A stretch of DNA of 64,000 bases from Legionellales bacterium (GCA_002709565.1 PAPY01000021.1:112650-176649), one strand, 5' to 3'; shown: positions 30,644-40,734, numbered from the stretch's first letter. Notes: generated by a model from the letters alone, not told the origin. Translations and numbers: made by a program.

Positions 30644-32086
30644 CTATGTTTCTAACAACTCACTGAAATCAATAATGCCGGCAAAGTAGCCACTATCAAT
30701 GACATCTTCTGTAACACCATTGACATGGATCAATACCGGTCGGCAAGAAAAGCCTCTGGCAGTTTTTAGTGCTGCTATTTTTGCTTCCATCTCTTTTATG
30801 ATCGATGCATCAATAGGATTCTTTGAAAATTTTATTTCGCAAATATAAAGGCTATTGAACTGCGTCTGAATAAGATAATCAATTTGGCAACCGGCAGTAC
30901 GCTGAGTTTTATTTTGAAAATACGGATTATCATTAACGATTTCACTGGGCGTAATACTCAGTAATCGTAGAATGGCTTGACGATTATTGAGGACTAGGTT
31001 CTCAAACTGTAAACCCATGACGGTATTCCAGCTCGGCAATGCAGTTAGCGATTGTGGTGCATATGTGCCACGATTAATTTTATTGAGATTCTTTTTGATA
31101 TATTTAAGATAAAAACGAATATAATTATCTTTCAAGCGATACTTACTGGATTTGCGTTCCTGGCCGGTTTTTAGATTCCAAGTATATTCGCGCTGGATAA
31201 AGCCTGCTTCTTCCAGCTCCCATAAATATTCTGGCAAGCGGCCGTAGTGACCACCATTTTTGCTGATTTCTTGCTGAATTTGGCTTTGATCTTTAGGGCC
31301 AGTGGCGAGAGCTGTGACAACCGCCTCATAGAAAGGACTCTCTCGCATAAATAAATCGGAGAAAATACGATTAAATTCATTGACCAATAGTGCGCCGTCA
31401 GTGAAGCACAATTGTTTAATATTTTCTTCTGCACTCAGACACGGATCAATTTCTTCAAGGTAACGTGGAATGCCGCCGGTAACAGAGAGAACTTTAAACT
31501 TCTCATAGGCCGCGATATTTTTCGGCCAAAATTTATCACAGTCTGCTAATGGCAATTCTCCTAAGGTCAATGTAAACGACACCCGCCCGATAAAGGCAGT
31601 GCTGCTTAAGAGGTTTTTTTCTATCCATGACGATGCTGAACTACAAACAACAAACGTTAAGTTTGGGTTTTTGCTGAAGAGATTATCCCAAGCGTTTTTG
31701 AGATCGGCGAGAAACGTTGGTGACTTGTCTCCCATCCAGGAGAGTTCATCGAAGAATAACAAGATTTTTCCTTTCTGGACTCGTTCGCCAACAGCCCACA
31801 GCGCATCACTCCAGCTTTGATAAGTGGCTTTGGCGGTATTGAAGGCACGGCTGATTTGATGGCAAAATTCATTGAGTTGTTGTTCAGCACCAATACCATC
31901 TTCAGGCGCTAAACCTTCAAATTTGTAATAGTTATCGTAGTCTTTACCAAACTCTCTTATCAAACGGCTCTTACCAATCCGACGGCGGCCTTTAGCAACG
32001 ATAAAAGAAGCGATTTTTTTGTTGCGCGAGGCGCGTAAACGCTTTAATTCAGCATCTCGACCGATGAAACGATTCTTGTTTGACAT
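30644..32086 (-). CDS. AAA ATPase B with DUF234-type C-terminal domain (array-linked)
   Basis: A 480-residue paralogue of ATPase A from a different subgroup. Walker A is GRRRIGKS (33-40) and Walker B is LLFFDELSW (109-117). The C-terminal nuclease-like domain has QIDYL (about 401) and CEIKFSKN (416). It ends GYFAGIIDFSELLET, matching the relic at 48529 rather than ATPase A. The SD GGAG directly abuts the first repeat of its array (32097). The gene converges with lptM, the stops being 1 base apart, and appears to interrupt the lptM-lysA-dapF order. Confidence 0.85.
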   Translation of the reverse strand: MSNKNRFIGRDAELKRLRASRNKKIASFIVAKGRRRIGKSRLIREFGKDYDNYYKFEGLAPEDGIGAEQQLNEFCHQISRAFNTAKATYQSWSDALWAVGERVQKGKILLFFDELSWMGDKSPTFLADLKNAWDNLFSKNPNLTFVVCSSASSWIEKNLLSSTAFIGRVSFTLTLGELPLADCDKFWPKNIAAYEKFKVLSVTGGIPRYLEEIDPCLSAEENIKQLCFTDGALLVNEFNRIFSDLFMRESPFYEAVVTALATGPKDQSQIQQEISKNGGHYGRLPEYLWELEEAGFIQREYTWNLKTGQERKSSKYRLKDNYIRFYLKYIKKNLNKINRGTYAPQSLTALPSWNTVMGLQFENLVLNNRQAILRLLSITPSEIVNDNPYFQNKTQRTAGCQIDYLIQTQFNSLYICEIKFSKNPIDASIIKEMEAKIAALKTARGFSCRPVLIHVNGVTEDVIDSGYFAGIIDFSELLET

Positions 32087-32096
32087 GGCTATCTCC

Positions 32097-32243
32097 GGAG
32101 TTACAAATTGACATTTTGTCGATTTCCACCTCCATTATAGGGTATTAATCTGGAGTTGCAAATCGACACTTTGTCGATTTCCACCTCCGAATGAGCATGG
32201 TATTTTGGAGTTACAAATCGACATTATGTCGATTTTCACCTCC
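32097..32243. repeat. Palindromic repeat array B, promoter of ATPase B
   Basis: Three 37-bp units at 32097-32133, 32152-32188 and 32207-32243, period exactly 55 bp, with 18-bp spacers of unrelated sequence. Each begins GGAGTT(A/G)CAAAT and ends CACCTCC, with the palindromic core (T/C)GACA...TGTCGATTT. The unit nearest the gene lies 10 bases before the start codon, so it would also form a hairpin in the mRNA whose 3' CTCC touches the GGAG ribosome site. Confidence 0.92.
32134..32161 (-). promoter_or_regulatory. Promoter of ATPase B embedded in array B
   Basis: On the minus strand TTGCAA (32161-32156) inside repeat 2 and TATAAT (32139-32134) flush with repeat 1 are 16 bases apart. Repeat 2 would cover the -35 element and repeat 1 the transcription start, the usual place for a repressor. 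The same geometry occurs in array C. Confidence 0.65.
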
Positions 32244-32302
32244 ATGATTTAGCGCTTTTTATGAGCGATGCTTCTGTAACCTATTGATTATATTGAAAGT
32301 CT

Positions 32303-32983
32303 TTAAACCCGTAAACCAAACACAACAGTGATGAGATGATAGAGAAACATCATCGGCGGGGCGATAATCATCGGTAAGATATTAGTGACCAGCAAGGCTA
32401 TCAAGATAAAAAAACCATAGGGTTCGATGCGATTATAGTGATAGGCCGTTTTGGGAGGTAGTAGACTGGCCACTACCCGACTACCATCCAGCGGCGGTAT
32501 TGGGATCAGGTTCAGCACCATCAACACAAGATTGATCAAAATTCCCATCAAGCCCATATAAGCCAGGGATAACCCCAGCATTTGTTGGTCATCAAGTATC
32601 ATTATGCCGAATTTTGCGATTGCGCCCCAAGCAATAGCCATCAAGAAATTTACCCCGGGCCCTGCGAGAGCAACCAAGGCCATATCCCGTCTTGGATTAC
32701 GCAAGTTTTGCCAAGTCACGGGCACTGGCTTTGCCCAACCGAAAATAAAACGATTCCCTACCATGAACATTGCCAAGATCAATGCTCCCGGAATCAATAA
32801 AGTCCCAACCGGGTCGATATGTTTAATGGGATTAAGGGTCAAACGCCCCATCATTTTGGCGGTAGGATCACCAAACATATTGGCGACATAACCGTGGGCA
32901 GCTTCATGAACCGTGATGGCAAAAATCAGCGGGATAATCAGTAAAATAATTTTTTGGGCCGTAGAGAAAGCAAAAGCGTCCAT
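32303..32983 (-). CDS. Site-2 protease family (M50) membrane metalloprotease
   Basis: A 226-residue multi-pass membrane protein of the compact YwhC-like M50 group. The zinc motif HEAAH is in TM1 (TVHEAAHGYVAN) and the second conserved segment is NLIPIPPLDGSRV. There is no PDZ domain, unlike RseP. The substrate is unknown. It lies between ATPase B and lysA, divergent from lysA. Confidence 0.9.
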   Translation of the reverse strand: MDAFAFSTAQKIILLIIPLIFAITVHEAAHGYVANMFGDPTAKMMGRLTLNPIKHIDPVGTLLIPGALILAMFMVGNRFIFGWAKPVPVTWQNLRNPRRDMALVALAGPGVNFLMAIAWGAIAKFGIMILDDQQMLGLSLAYMGLMGILINLVLMVLNLIPIPPLDGSRVVASLLPPKTAYHYNRIEPYGFFILIALLVTNILPMIIAPPMMFLYHLITVVFGLRV

Positions 32984-33055
32984 AACATCATCTTATATGG
33001 TATAAAGACTCCAGTATACGACGAGTTCCCAGTACGACGCAAAGGTACCCGACTT

Positions 33056-34306
33056 ATGGATCATTTCAATTATCGCGACGGCGAGTTATTTGCCGAAGAG
33101 GTTCCCGTGGCCAAAATTGCTGAGCAATTTGGCAGTCCCTGTTATGTCTATTCCCGCGCCACACTGGAACGCCATTGGCATGCGTTTAATGATGCGCTGG
33201 GCGCGCACCCCCATAAGATTTGCTATGCCGTCAAAGCCAACTCGAATCTGGCAGTATTAAATTTGTTCGCTCGCCTTGGTTCGGGATTCGATATTGTGTC
33301 TCAAGGAGAGCTTGAGCGGGTAGTGGCAGCGGGGGGAGATCCCTCCCAGGTGATTTTTTCCGGAGTGGGTAAGCAGGAGGCTGAAATGGCCCGAGCGCTG
33401 GAGCTGGGTATTTATTGCTTCAATATTGAATCGGGCCCTGGGCTAGAGGCTCTCAATCAGGTCGCCACACGATTGGGCAAACATGCACCCATTGCTATTC
33501 GCCTGAATCCTGATGTGGATCCCAAGACTCATCCTTATATATCCACGGGTTTGAAAGAAAACAAATTCGGCGTCACTACAGAAGAAGCTATCGAACTGTA
33601 CCGAAAAGCTGCGAAAATGCCGAATATTGTTATTAAAGGTCTTGATTGTCATATTGGCTCACAATTAACAGAGTTACAGCCATTTTTGGAAGCGTTGGAC
33701 GAAATCATCCAAGTGGTGGATAGATTGGCAGAAGATGGGATAACGATTGAACACCTTGATCTGGGAGGTGGTTTGGGCGTGCGTTACCAAGATGAAGCCC
33801 CCCCAGAGCCGGCGGAGTATGCAGCGGCCTTAGTCGAACGCTTGCAACCTCGTCAATTAGCGATCTTATTGGAGCCCGGCCGGGCCATTGCGGCCAATGC
33901 CGGTATTTTAGTAACCAAGGTTGAGTATTTGAAACCCACACCGTTTAAAAACTTTGCTATCGTCGATGCGGCCATGAATGATTTGTTACGCCCTGCCCTC
34001 TACGATGCCTGGCAACGGATCATCCCCGTTAAGCAAAACAGTGAAGCTAAGCCAGAGCGCTATGATGTGGTGGGTCCGGTGTGTGAAACGGGGGATTTTT
34101 TGGGTAAAGAACGGGAATTGGCCATTAGTCCAGGGGATTTGTTGGCTGTGCGTTCCGCAGGTGCCTATGGATTCACCATGAGTTCCAATTACAATAGCCG
34201 GCCGCGGGTGGCAGAAGTGATGGTGGATGGCGCTAAGATGCATTTGGTCCGGCGCCGAGAAACCCTTTCGGAATTATTTGCAGGTGAGGAATTATTACCA
34301 CTATGA
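33056..34306 (+). CDS. lysA: Diaminopimelate decarboxylase
   Basis: A 416-residue PLP enzyme for the last step of lysine synthesis. The PLP lysine is in CYAVKANSN, followed by FDIVSQGEL, HIGSQLTEL, GGGLGV and VGPVCETGDFLG. The ATG at 33056 gives the usual MDHFNYRDGELFAE start. It overlaps dapF by 4 bases. Confidence 0.96.
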   Translation: MDHFNYRDGELFAEEVPVAKIAEQFGSPCYVYSRATLERHWHAFNDALGAHPHKICYAVKANSNLAVLNLFARLGSGFDIVSQGELERVVAAGGDPSQVIFSGVGKQEAEMARALELGIYCFNIESGPGLEALNQVATRLGKHAPIAIRLNPDVDPKTHPYISTGLKENKFGVTTEEAIELYRKAAKMPNIVIKGLDCHIGSQLTELQPFLEALDEIIQVVDRLAEDGITIEHLDLGGGLGVRYQDEAPPEPAEYAAALVERLQPRQLAILLEPGRAIAANAGILVTKVEYLKPTPFKNFAIVDAAMNDLLRPALYDAWQRIIPVKQNSEAKPERYDVVGPVCETGDFLGKERELAISPGDLLAVRSAGAYGFTMSSNYNSRPRVAEVMVDGAKMHLVRRRETLSELFAGEELLPL

Positions 34307-35133
34307 AACGTCAATTCAGCAAAATGCACGGTCTTGGCAATGACTTCATGGTCATCGATATGACCAAAGAGCCAATGATCTTGAAAGAAGATCGCATTCG
34401 CCAATTAGCACACCGCCACACGGGTGTGGGGTTTGATCAACTGTTAACAATTGAGTCCCCCCGCAGAGAAGATACAGACTTTTATTATCGGATCTTCAAT
34501 GCTGATGGCACAGAGGTTGAACAATGTGGTAATGGTGCCCGTTGTTTTGCCCATTATGTGCGAGATCATGGCTTGTCTGATAAGCAACACTTGCGGGTGG
34601 AAACCAAAGCCGGCGTTATCGAATTGCATCATAAACAAGTGGGACTGGTGTCTGTCAATATGGGGACGCCGCGTTTTGCCCCAGACAAAATTCCCTTAAC
34701 CATGCCGGAAGAACAATTGTTGTACCGGACTGATGTGGATGGTCAACGGGTTGAATTTGCTGCTGTCTCCATGGGCAATCCCCATTGTATTTTGTTTGTT
34801 GATGATGTGGCAAAAGCCCCTGTTAATCAGTTGGGACCCGTTTTGGAGCGCCATCCGTTGTTTCCAGAATATACCAATGTAGAATTCGTCCAGGTGCTAA
34901 AACCTCACGAAATTGCACTTCGAGTTCATGAGCGAGGTACTGGCGAGACACTAGCCTGTGGTAGTGGTGCCTGTGCAGCTGTGGTGGCGGGTATTCGCTT
35001 AGGTAAGCTCAAAGCCGATACGATGGTGCATTTGCCAGAGGGAAATTTACAAATCAGCTGGCAAGGAAATGAACATCCCGTGTGGATGACGGGACCGGCT
35101 ACCCATGTTTTTCAGGGTGAGATCGATCTATAA
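34303..35133 (+). CDS. dapF: Diaminopimelate epimerase
   Basis: A 276-residue cofactor-free racemase that turns L,L-DAP into meso-DAP for peptidoglycan and lysine. The two catalytic Cys are in VEQCGNGARC and TLACGSGACA. The start MHGLGNDFMVID region is canonical. It is coupled to lysA. Confidence 0.97.
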   Translation: MKRQFSKMHGLGNDFMVIDMTKEPMILKEDRIRQLAHRHTGVGFDQLLTIESPRREDTDFYYRIFNADGTEVEQCGNGARCFAHYVRDHGLSDKQHLRVETKAGVIELHHKQVGLVSVNMGTPRFAPDKIPLTMPEEQLLYRTDVDGQRVEFAAVSMGNPHCILFVDDVAKAPVNQLGPVLERHPLFPEYTNVEFVQVLKPHEIALRVHERGTGETLACGSGACAAVVAGIRLGKLKADTMVHLPEGNLQISWQGNEHPVWMTGPATHVFQGEIDL

Positions 35134-35178
35134 TGGCTTACGCGCTGTGTTAGACAGTAAAACTGACATCAGGAATTT

Positions 35179-36555
35179 ATGGACATTATTATTTTAGGGG
35201 CCGGCCAAGTCGGTGGCACCCTGGCAGAGAATTTAGCTCGAGAAGAAAATGACATTACGGTTGTTGATAGTGATCGTGGCCGATTGCGGGAACTTCAGAC
35301 CCGGCTAGATATTCGTACGGTAACGGGTATTGCCTCCCACCCCAATGTCTTAAAAGACGCTGGCGCAGACAATGCTGACATGTTAATTGCAGTGACCAAT
35401 AGCGATGAAGCGAATTTGGTAGCTTGCCAAATTGCCGACAAAGTATTTCATACCCCCACCAAAATTGCCCGTATTCGCTCACCCCGTTATGCCCAATTCG
35501 GCGATGTGCTTTTTGCCGAAGGTGGTTTTCCCATTGATGTTTTCATTAGTCCCGAGCAATTGGTCACAGACTATGTGACCCACTTAATTGAATACCCAGG
35601 TGCGCTTCAAGTCTTGGATTTTGCTGAGGGCCGTGTACGCCTCGTAGCGATTCGGCCCTACTTTGGTGGTCCGTTGGTGGGCAAGAGCTTATCGATGTTG
35701 AAGGAGCATTTGCCCCATATTGAAGCGCGAATCGCGGCAATTTATCGGGGTAACCGTTCCATTCCGTTAACCCCTGCAACAGTGGTTGAGATTGGTGATG
35801 AGGTATTTTTCTTGGCGGAGAGTAAACATATCCGTGAAGTGATGGGAGCTTTGCGGCGCTTAGACACGTCTTACAAGCGGATCATGATAGCTGGTGGCGG
35901 TAATATTGGTTGCCGCCTAGCCGAGTCCTTAGAAAATGACTATCAAGTCAAAATCATCGACCACAATCCCGATACCACAGAGCGTTTGGCGAGCCAACTC
36001 AACAAAAGTACCGTGCTATTGGGTGATGCTTCGGACAGAGAGTTATTATTGAACGAAAATATCGAATATACCGATGTTTTTTGTGCGGTCACTAATGATG
36101 ACGAAGTGAATATCATGTCTTGTATGCAGGCAAAACGGATGGGGGTGCGACAAGTGATGGCACTCATTACCCGTACGGCTTATGTGGACTTGATTGAAGG
36201 CAGTGACATTGATATTGCGATTTCACCACAGCAAGCCACTATCGGTAGTATCCTTACCCATATTCGACGGGGTGATATTGTTAATGTCCACTCCTTACGG
36301 CGGGGTGCGGCAGAAGCAATTGAGATCATTGCTCATGGCGACAAAAAGTCATCTTCGGTGATTGGACGGACCATGGCTGAGATCAAACTGCCTAAAGGCA
36401 CTAACATCGGTGCCATCGTGCGGGGCGAAGAGGTATTTGTACCGCATCATGAAACCGTCATTGAGCCTGAAGATCATGTCATTCTTTTCTTGGCCGACAA
36501 AAAATACATCGAAGATGTTGAGCGTTTATTCCAGGTGAGCGCGACGTTCTTTTAG
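35179..36555 (+). CDS. trkA: Trk potassium uptake regulatory protein TrkA
   Basis: A 458-residue NAD-binding gating subunit of the Trk K+ transporter. It has two RCK halves, each with a Rossmann motif ([16 protein letters not shown] at residue 3; [17 protein letters not shown] at about 236) and a TrkA-C domain. trkH follows 13 bases downstream, making a complete uptake operon. Confidence 0.96.
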   Translation: MDIIILGAGQVGGTLAENLAREENDITVVDSDRGRLRELQTRLDIRTVTGIASHPNVLKDAGADNADMLIAVTNSDEANLVACQIADKVFHTPTKIARIRSPRYAQFGDVLFAEGGFPIDVFISPEQLVTDYVTHLIEYPGALQVLDFAEGRVRLVAIRPYFGGPLVGKSLSMLKEHLPHIEARIAAIYRGNRSIPLTPATVVEIGDEVFFLAESKHIREVMGALRRLDTSYKRIMIAGGGNIGCRLAESLENDYQVKIIDHNPDTTERLASQLNKSTVLLGDASDRELLLNENIEYTDVFCAVTNDDEVNIMSCMQAKRMGVRQVMALITRTAYVDLIEGSDIDIAISPQQATIGSILTHIRRGDIVNVHSLRRGAAEAIEIIAHGDKKSSSVIGRTMAEIKLPKGTNIGAIVRGEEVFVPHHETVIEPEDHVILFLADKKYIEDVERLFQVSATFF

Positions 36556-36568
36556 TTGAAGGGAAATT

Positions 36569-38020
36569 ATGCGGACCAGTACTATTTTCAAAATCCTCGG
36601 CGTTTTCCTGATGATTTTCAGCTTGAGTATGCTGCCGCCGGCGGGGATTGCGACCTATTATCAAGATGGTGCTTGGTTAGCGTTCATGGTGGGGTTTGGA
36701 ATTACGCTGGTGACCGGTTTTATTTTTTGGTTGCCAACCTGTCGCGTTAAAGCAGAACTTAAAGTTCGGGATGGATTTATTATTGTTGTTTTGTTCTGGA
36801 CAGTATTGAGCTTGTTTGGTGCATTGCCGATGATGATTTCTCACTTCCCCAACATTAGTTTCACCGATGCGGTATTTGAATCATTCTCAGGATTGACCAC
36901 CACCGGTGCATCAGTCTTATCAGGCATTGAATACTTACCCCATGCGATTTTGTTTTATCGGCAAGAGTTACAGTTCCTCGGTGGTATGGGTATCGTGGTT
37001 TTGGCTGTGGCGATTTTGCCGATGTTGGGAATCGGTGGTATGCAGCTCTATCGGGCCGAGATGCCGGGCCCTGCCAAAGATACCAAGTTAACGCCGCGGA
37101 TTACCCAGTCGGCAAAGGCCCTTTGGTATATTTATGTGGGCTTGACAGTGATTTGCGCATTGGCTTACTGGGCAGCTGGGATGGATTTGTTCGATGCGGT
37201 GGGTGAAAGTTTTAGCACTATTTCTACAGGTGGTTTCACTATCCATGATAATAGCTTTGCTTTTTACAAGAATCCTATCATCGACATGATCGCTGTGTTT
37301 TTTATGATTTTAGGTAGTACTAATTTCTCGTTGCATTTTTTGGCGTTCCAGAAGCGCACCTTGAGAAATTATTGGAATGACAGAGAGTTTCGGTTATATA
37401 TCAGTTTGTTGATCAGCGTGTCATTAATCTGCTGTGTCGTATTGATCTTATACGGGATATACAATTCGCCGGGAATGGCTATTAATCGTGGTATTTTTAA
37501 CGCCGTTTCTTTGGCGACGAATACGGGGTTTGCTTCAGCGCCTTTCCAGAGTTGGCCAAGCTTTTTGCCATTGTTGTTGATGTTTGCCACCATGATTGGC
37601 GGTTGCGCTTCCTCCACCAGTGGCGGGATCAAAGTTATCCGTTTGCAATTGATGTATAAGCACGGTATGCGTGAGCTTAAACGTTTGATCCATCCTAATG
37701 CCGTGTTGAATATCAAGTTTGGTAAACACATGTTGCCGGATCATTTGATCAATGCCATTTGGGGATTTTTAGCGGTCTTTATTGTGTTATTCATCCTCTT
37801 GATGTTGGTATTAATGGCGGCAGGGCTTAATTTCGAAACCTCATTCGGTGCCTTAGTCGCTTGCCTGGCCAATGCTGGGGTGGGTATCGGTGATGTTGCC
37901 AATAATTTTGAAGGTTTAAACAATGTCTGTAAGTGGGTGCTTGTGTTTGCCATGCTTGCGGGTCGTTTAGAGATTTTTACGGTTCTAGTATTACTGACAC
38001 CAGCATTCTGGCGTCGATAA
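36569..38020 (+). CDS. trkH: Trk potassium uptake channel TrkH
   Basis: A 483-residue inner membrane K+ channel with about ten membrane segments. Selectivity-filter loops are visible as FSGLTTTGASVL, FSTISTGGFTI, SLATNTGFASAP and CLANAGVGIGD. It pairs with TrkA from the same operon. Confidence 0.96.
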   Translation: MRTSTIFKILGVFLMIFSLSMLPPAGIATYYQDGAWLAFMVGFGITLVTGFIFWLPTCRVKAELKVRDGFIIVVLFWTVLSLFGALPMMISHFPNISFTDAVFESFSGLTTTGASVLSGIEYLPHAILFYRQELQFLGGMGIVVLAVAILPMLGIGGMQLYRAEMPGPAKDTKLTPRITQSAKALWYIYVGLTVICALAYWAAGMDLFDAVGESFSTISTGGFTIHDNSFAFYKNPIIDMIAVFFMILGSTNFSLHFLAFQKRTLRNYWNDREFRLYISLLISVSLICCVVLILYGIYNSPGMAINRGIFNAVSLATNTGFASAPFQSWPSFLPLLLMFATMIGGCASSTSGGIKVIRLQLMYKHGMRELKRLIHPNAVLNIKFGKHMLPDHLINAIWGFLAVFIVLFILLMLVLMAAGLNFETSFGALVACLANAGVGIGDVANNFEGLNNVCKWVLVFAMLAGRLEIFTVLVLLTPAFWRR

Positions 38021-38041
38021 AACAATAGCAAAGAGACTTCC

Positions 38042-40729
38042 ATGACTAAAATTCCCCACAACCCTTTCGTCCTCGTTGATGGCTCATCGTATTTATTTCG
38101 TGCCTTCCATGCCCTACCGCCATTGACTAACTCAAAGGGCATGCCGACGGGTGCAGCTTATGGGGTTATCAATATGTTACGTAAACTACGTAAGGATTAT
38201 GATCCGGAGTATATGGCCGTGGTTTTTGATCCTAAGGGCAAGACGTTTCGCAATGATATGTATTCAGAGTACAAAGCCAATCGCCCACCCATGCCCGATG
38301 ACTTACGGGTTCAAATTCAACCATTGTTCGATATTATCAAAGCCATGGGTTTGCCTCTGGTCATTGTTGATGGGGTGGAAGCGGATGATGTCATCGGTAC
38401 TCTCGCCCAACAAGCAACAGCTAATGGCATGCATACTTTGATTTCTACTGGTGACAAAGACATGGCGCAATTGGTCAATGACAAAGTCACATTAATTAAT
38501 ACCATGACCAATAAAGTCATGGATGAAGCGGGCGTTGAAGAGAAGTTCGGCTTGCCGCCAGCGCAAATCATTGATTATCTCGCCTTGATGGGTGACACCG
38601 TGGATAATGTGCCGGGGGTGCCAAAGGTAGGACCGAAGACCGCGCAAAAATGGCTGGCGGAGTATGGTAGCCTTGATAATGTGATGGCTAACGCGAATGG
38701 TTTTAAAGGCAAAATCGGCGAAAATCTACGTAACAGTCTCGAGCAATTACCCATATCAAAACAACTGGTCACCATTAAATGCGATGTAGCGTTGGATGAA
38801 TCACCGAGTGATCTGAAACCCGTGGACAAAGATACTGCTAAGCTTGTCGAAATATTCAAAGAGCTGGAGTTCAAGTCTTGGCTTTCTGAGTTATTGGGTG
38901 ATAGTGCGGACGAAGCACCGAAAGAAACTCACTACGATATTGTCTTGAGCGAGAAAGATTTTGACAAATGGCTAAATAAATTAGCCAGTGCAAAACAATT
39001 TGCCTTTGATACTGAGACAACCAGTTTGAATTATATGGATGCAGAACTTGTGGGAGTATCTTTTGCGGTTAAGGCCGGTGAAGCAGCGTATGTGCCCTTT
39101 GGCCATGACTATCCAGGCGCGCCGACACAATTGTCCCGTGATTATGTGTTGGATAAACTGAAGCCCTTGCTAGAAGATCCTAAACTCGAAAAAATCGGCC
39201 ATAACTTTAAATACGACTTAACCGTATTGGCTAATGCGGGTATTGATGTCCAGGGTGTGGCATATGACACTATGTTAGAGTCTTATATTTTGGCGGGTGG
39301 CATACGCCATGATATGGATAGTTTGGCGCTTAAATATTTAGGCCATAAGACCATTCATTATGAAGAAGTTGCCGGTAAGGGCGCGAAGCAAATAACCTTC
39401 AACCAAGTGGGCTTGGATGAAGCAGGTCCCTATGCGGCGGAAGATGCCGATGTGACATTGCAGTTGCATGAGCATTTGTGGCCGTCATTACAGAAACAAA
39501 AAGATCTCAAAGACGTGTTTCATGATATTGAAATGCCTTTAGTGCCGGTATTGTCCCAAGTAGAACGCAATGGTGTACTGATAGATGCAAAAAAACTCCA
39601 AGCGCAGAGTAAAGACTTAGCCGCGCGGCTGGATACGTTAGAACAAAAGGCCTTTAAGGTTGCGGGTGCTGAATTTAATCTCGGTTCACCAAAACAATTA
39701 CAAGAAATCCTCTATGACAAAATGGGACTGCCCGTGCTGCAAAAGACCCCTAAGGGTCAGCCTTCAACCGCGGAACCAGTACTGCAAGAGTTAGCACTGG
39801 AATATGAGTTGCCGGAATTAATTCTAGAGTATCGCAGTCTCAGTAAATTAAAATCTACTTATACCGACAAGTTACCTTTGCAGGTCAATCAACATACCGG
39901 TCGTGTGCATACTTCTTATCATCAAGCAGGAGCAGCAACGGGGCGCTTTTCGTCCTCTGATCCGAATTTACAAAATATTCCGGTGCGCACAGAAGAAGGT
40001 CGCAAAATTCGCCAAGCCTTTATTGCGCCTAAGGACTATAAGATCATAGCGGCGGATTATTCGCAGATTGAATTACGAATTATGGCGCATATGTCAGGGG
40101 ACAAGGGCTTATTGGATGCGTTTAAGAACAAACTCGATATTCACCGCGCCACAGCGGCGGAAGTCTTCGGTCTGCCCTTAGATAAGGTGACAGATAATCA
40201 CCGTCGTAGTGCGAAGGCTATTAACTTCGGCTTGATTTACGGCATGTCGGCGTTTGGTTTGTCGAAACAATTGGATATTCCCCGCGCTGATGCGCAAAAG
40301 TACATGGATTTATACTTTGAACGTTATCCCGGTGTGCAAGACTATATGGATGAGGTGCGTGAGCTGGCCCATCAACAAGGTTATGTGGAGACCTTATTTG
40401 GTCGGCGCTTGTATTTGCCAGAAATCAATTCCCGTAACATGCAGCGGCAAAAAGCTGCTGAGCGCGCGGCCGTGAATGCACCTATGCAAGGTACCGCTGC
40501 CGATATTATTAAGATAGCCATGGACGAGATGGGTAGATATTTAGTTGATGCTCCTATTGACGCCAAAATGATTATGCAAGTACATGATGAATTGGTATTT
40601 GAAGTGGCAGATAAGGATCTTGATGTCGCTAAAGTGGTTATCGAAGAAACTATGGATAATGCAGCAGATTTGGATGTGCCGTTAGAGGTGAATATTGGGG
40701 TGGGCTCTAATTGGGATGAAGCCCACTAA
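38042..40729 (+). CDS. polA: DNA polymerase I
   Basis: An 895-residue replication and repair polymerase. The N-terminal 5'-3' exonuclease (VDGSSYLFRAFHALPP; STGDKDMAQLV) is complete. The 3'-5' proofreading domain keeps its acidic motif (FAFDTETTSL). The polymerase domain has AADYSQIELR, the RRSAKAINFGLIYGMS O-helix and VHDELVFE. A dispersed repeat follows 5 bases after the stop. Confidence 0.97.
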   Translation: MTKIPHNPFVLVDGSSYLFRAFHALPPLTNSKGMPTGAAYGVINMLRKLRKDYDPEYMAVVFDPKGKTFRNDMYSEYKANRPPMPDDLRVQIQPLFDIIKAMGLPLVIVDGVEADDVIGTLAQQATANGMHTLISTGDKDMAQLVNDKVTLINTMTNKVMDEAGVEEKFGLPPAQIIDYLALMGDTVDNVPGVPKVGPKTAQKWLAEYGSLDNVMANANGFKGKIGENLRNSLEQLPISKQLVTIKCDVALDESPSDLKPVDKDTAKLVEIFKELEFKSWLSELLGDSADEAPKETHYDIVLSEKDFDKWLNKLASAKQFAFDTETTSLNYMDAELVGVSFAVKAGEAAYVPFGHDYPGAPTQLSRDYVLDKLKPLLEDPKLEKIGHNFKYDLTVLANAGIDVQGVAYDTMLESYILAGGIRHDMDSLALKYLGHKTIHYEEVAGKGAKQITFNQVGLDEAGPYAAEDADVTLQLHEHLWPSLQKQKDLKDVFHDIEMPLVPVLSQVERNGVLIDAKKLQAQSKDLAARLDTLEQKAFKVAGAEFNLGSPKQLQEILYDKMGLPVLQKTPKGQPSTAEPVLQELALEYELPELILEYRSLSKLKSTYTDKLPLQVNQHTGRVHTSYHQAGAATGRFSSSDPNLQNIPVRTEEGRKIRQAFIAPKDYKIIAADYSQIELRIMAHMSGDKGLLDAFKNKLDIHRATAAEVFGLPLDKVTDNHRRSAKAINFGLIYGMSAFGLSKQLDIPRADAQKYMDLYFERYPGVQDYMDEVRELAHQQGYVETLFGRRLYLPEINSRNMQRQKAAERAAVNAPMQGTAADIIKIAMDEMGRYLVDAPIDAKMIMQVHDELVFEVADKDLDVAKVVIEETMDNAADLDVPLEVNIGVGSNWDEAH

Positions 40730-40734
40730 TGTAC

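Noticed and set aside
32097..32243. CRISPR array (regular 36-37 bp repeats with spacers) at arrays A to D
   Set aside because: Spacers are only 16-18 bp and hold promoter hexamers, units are strong palindromes, there are just three per locus, and no cas gene is in the window.
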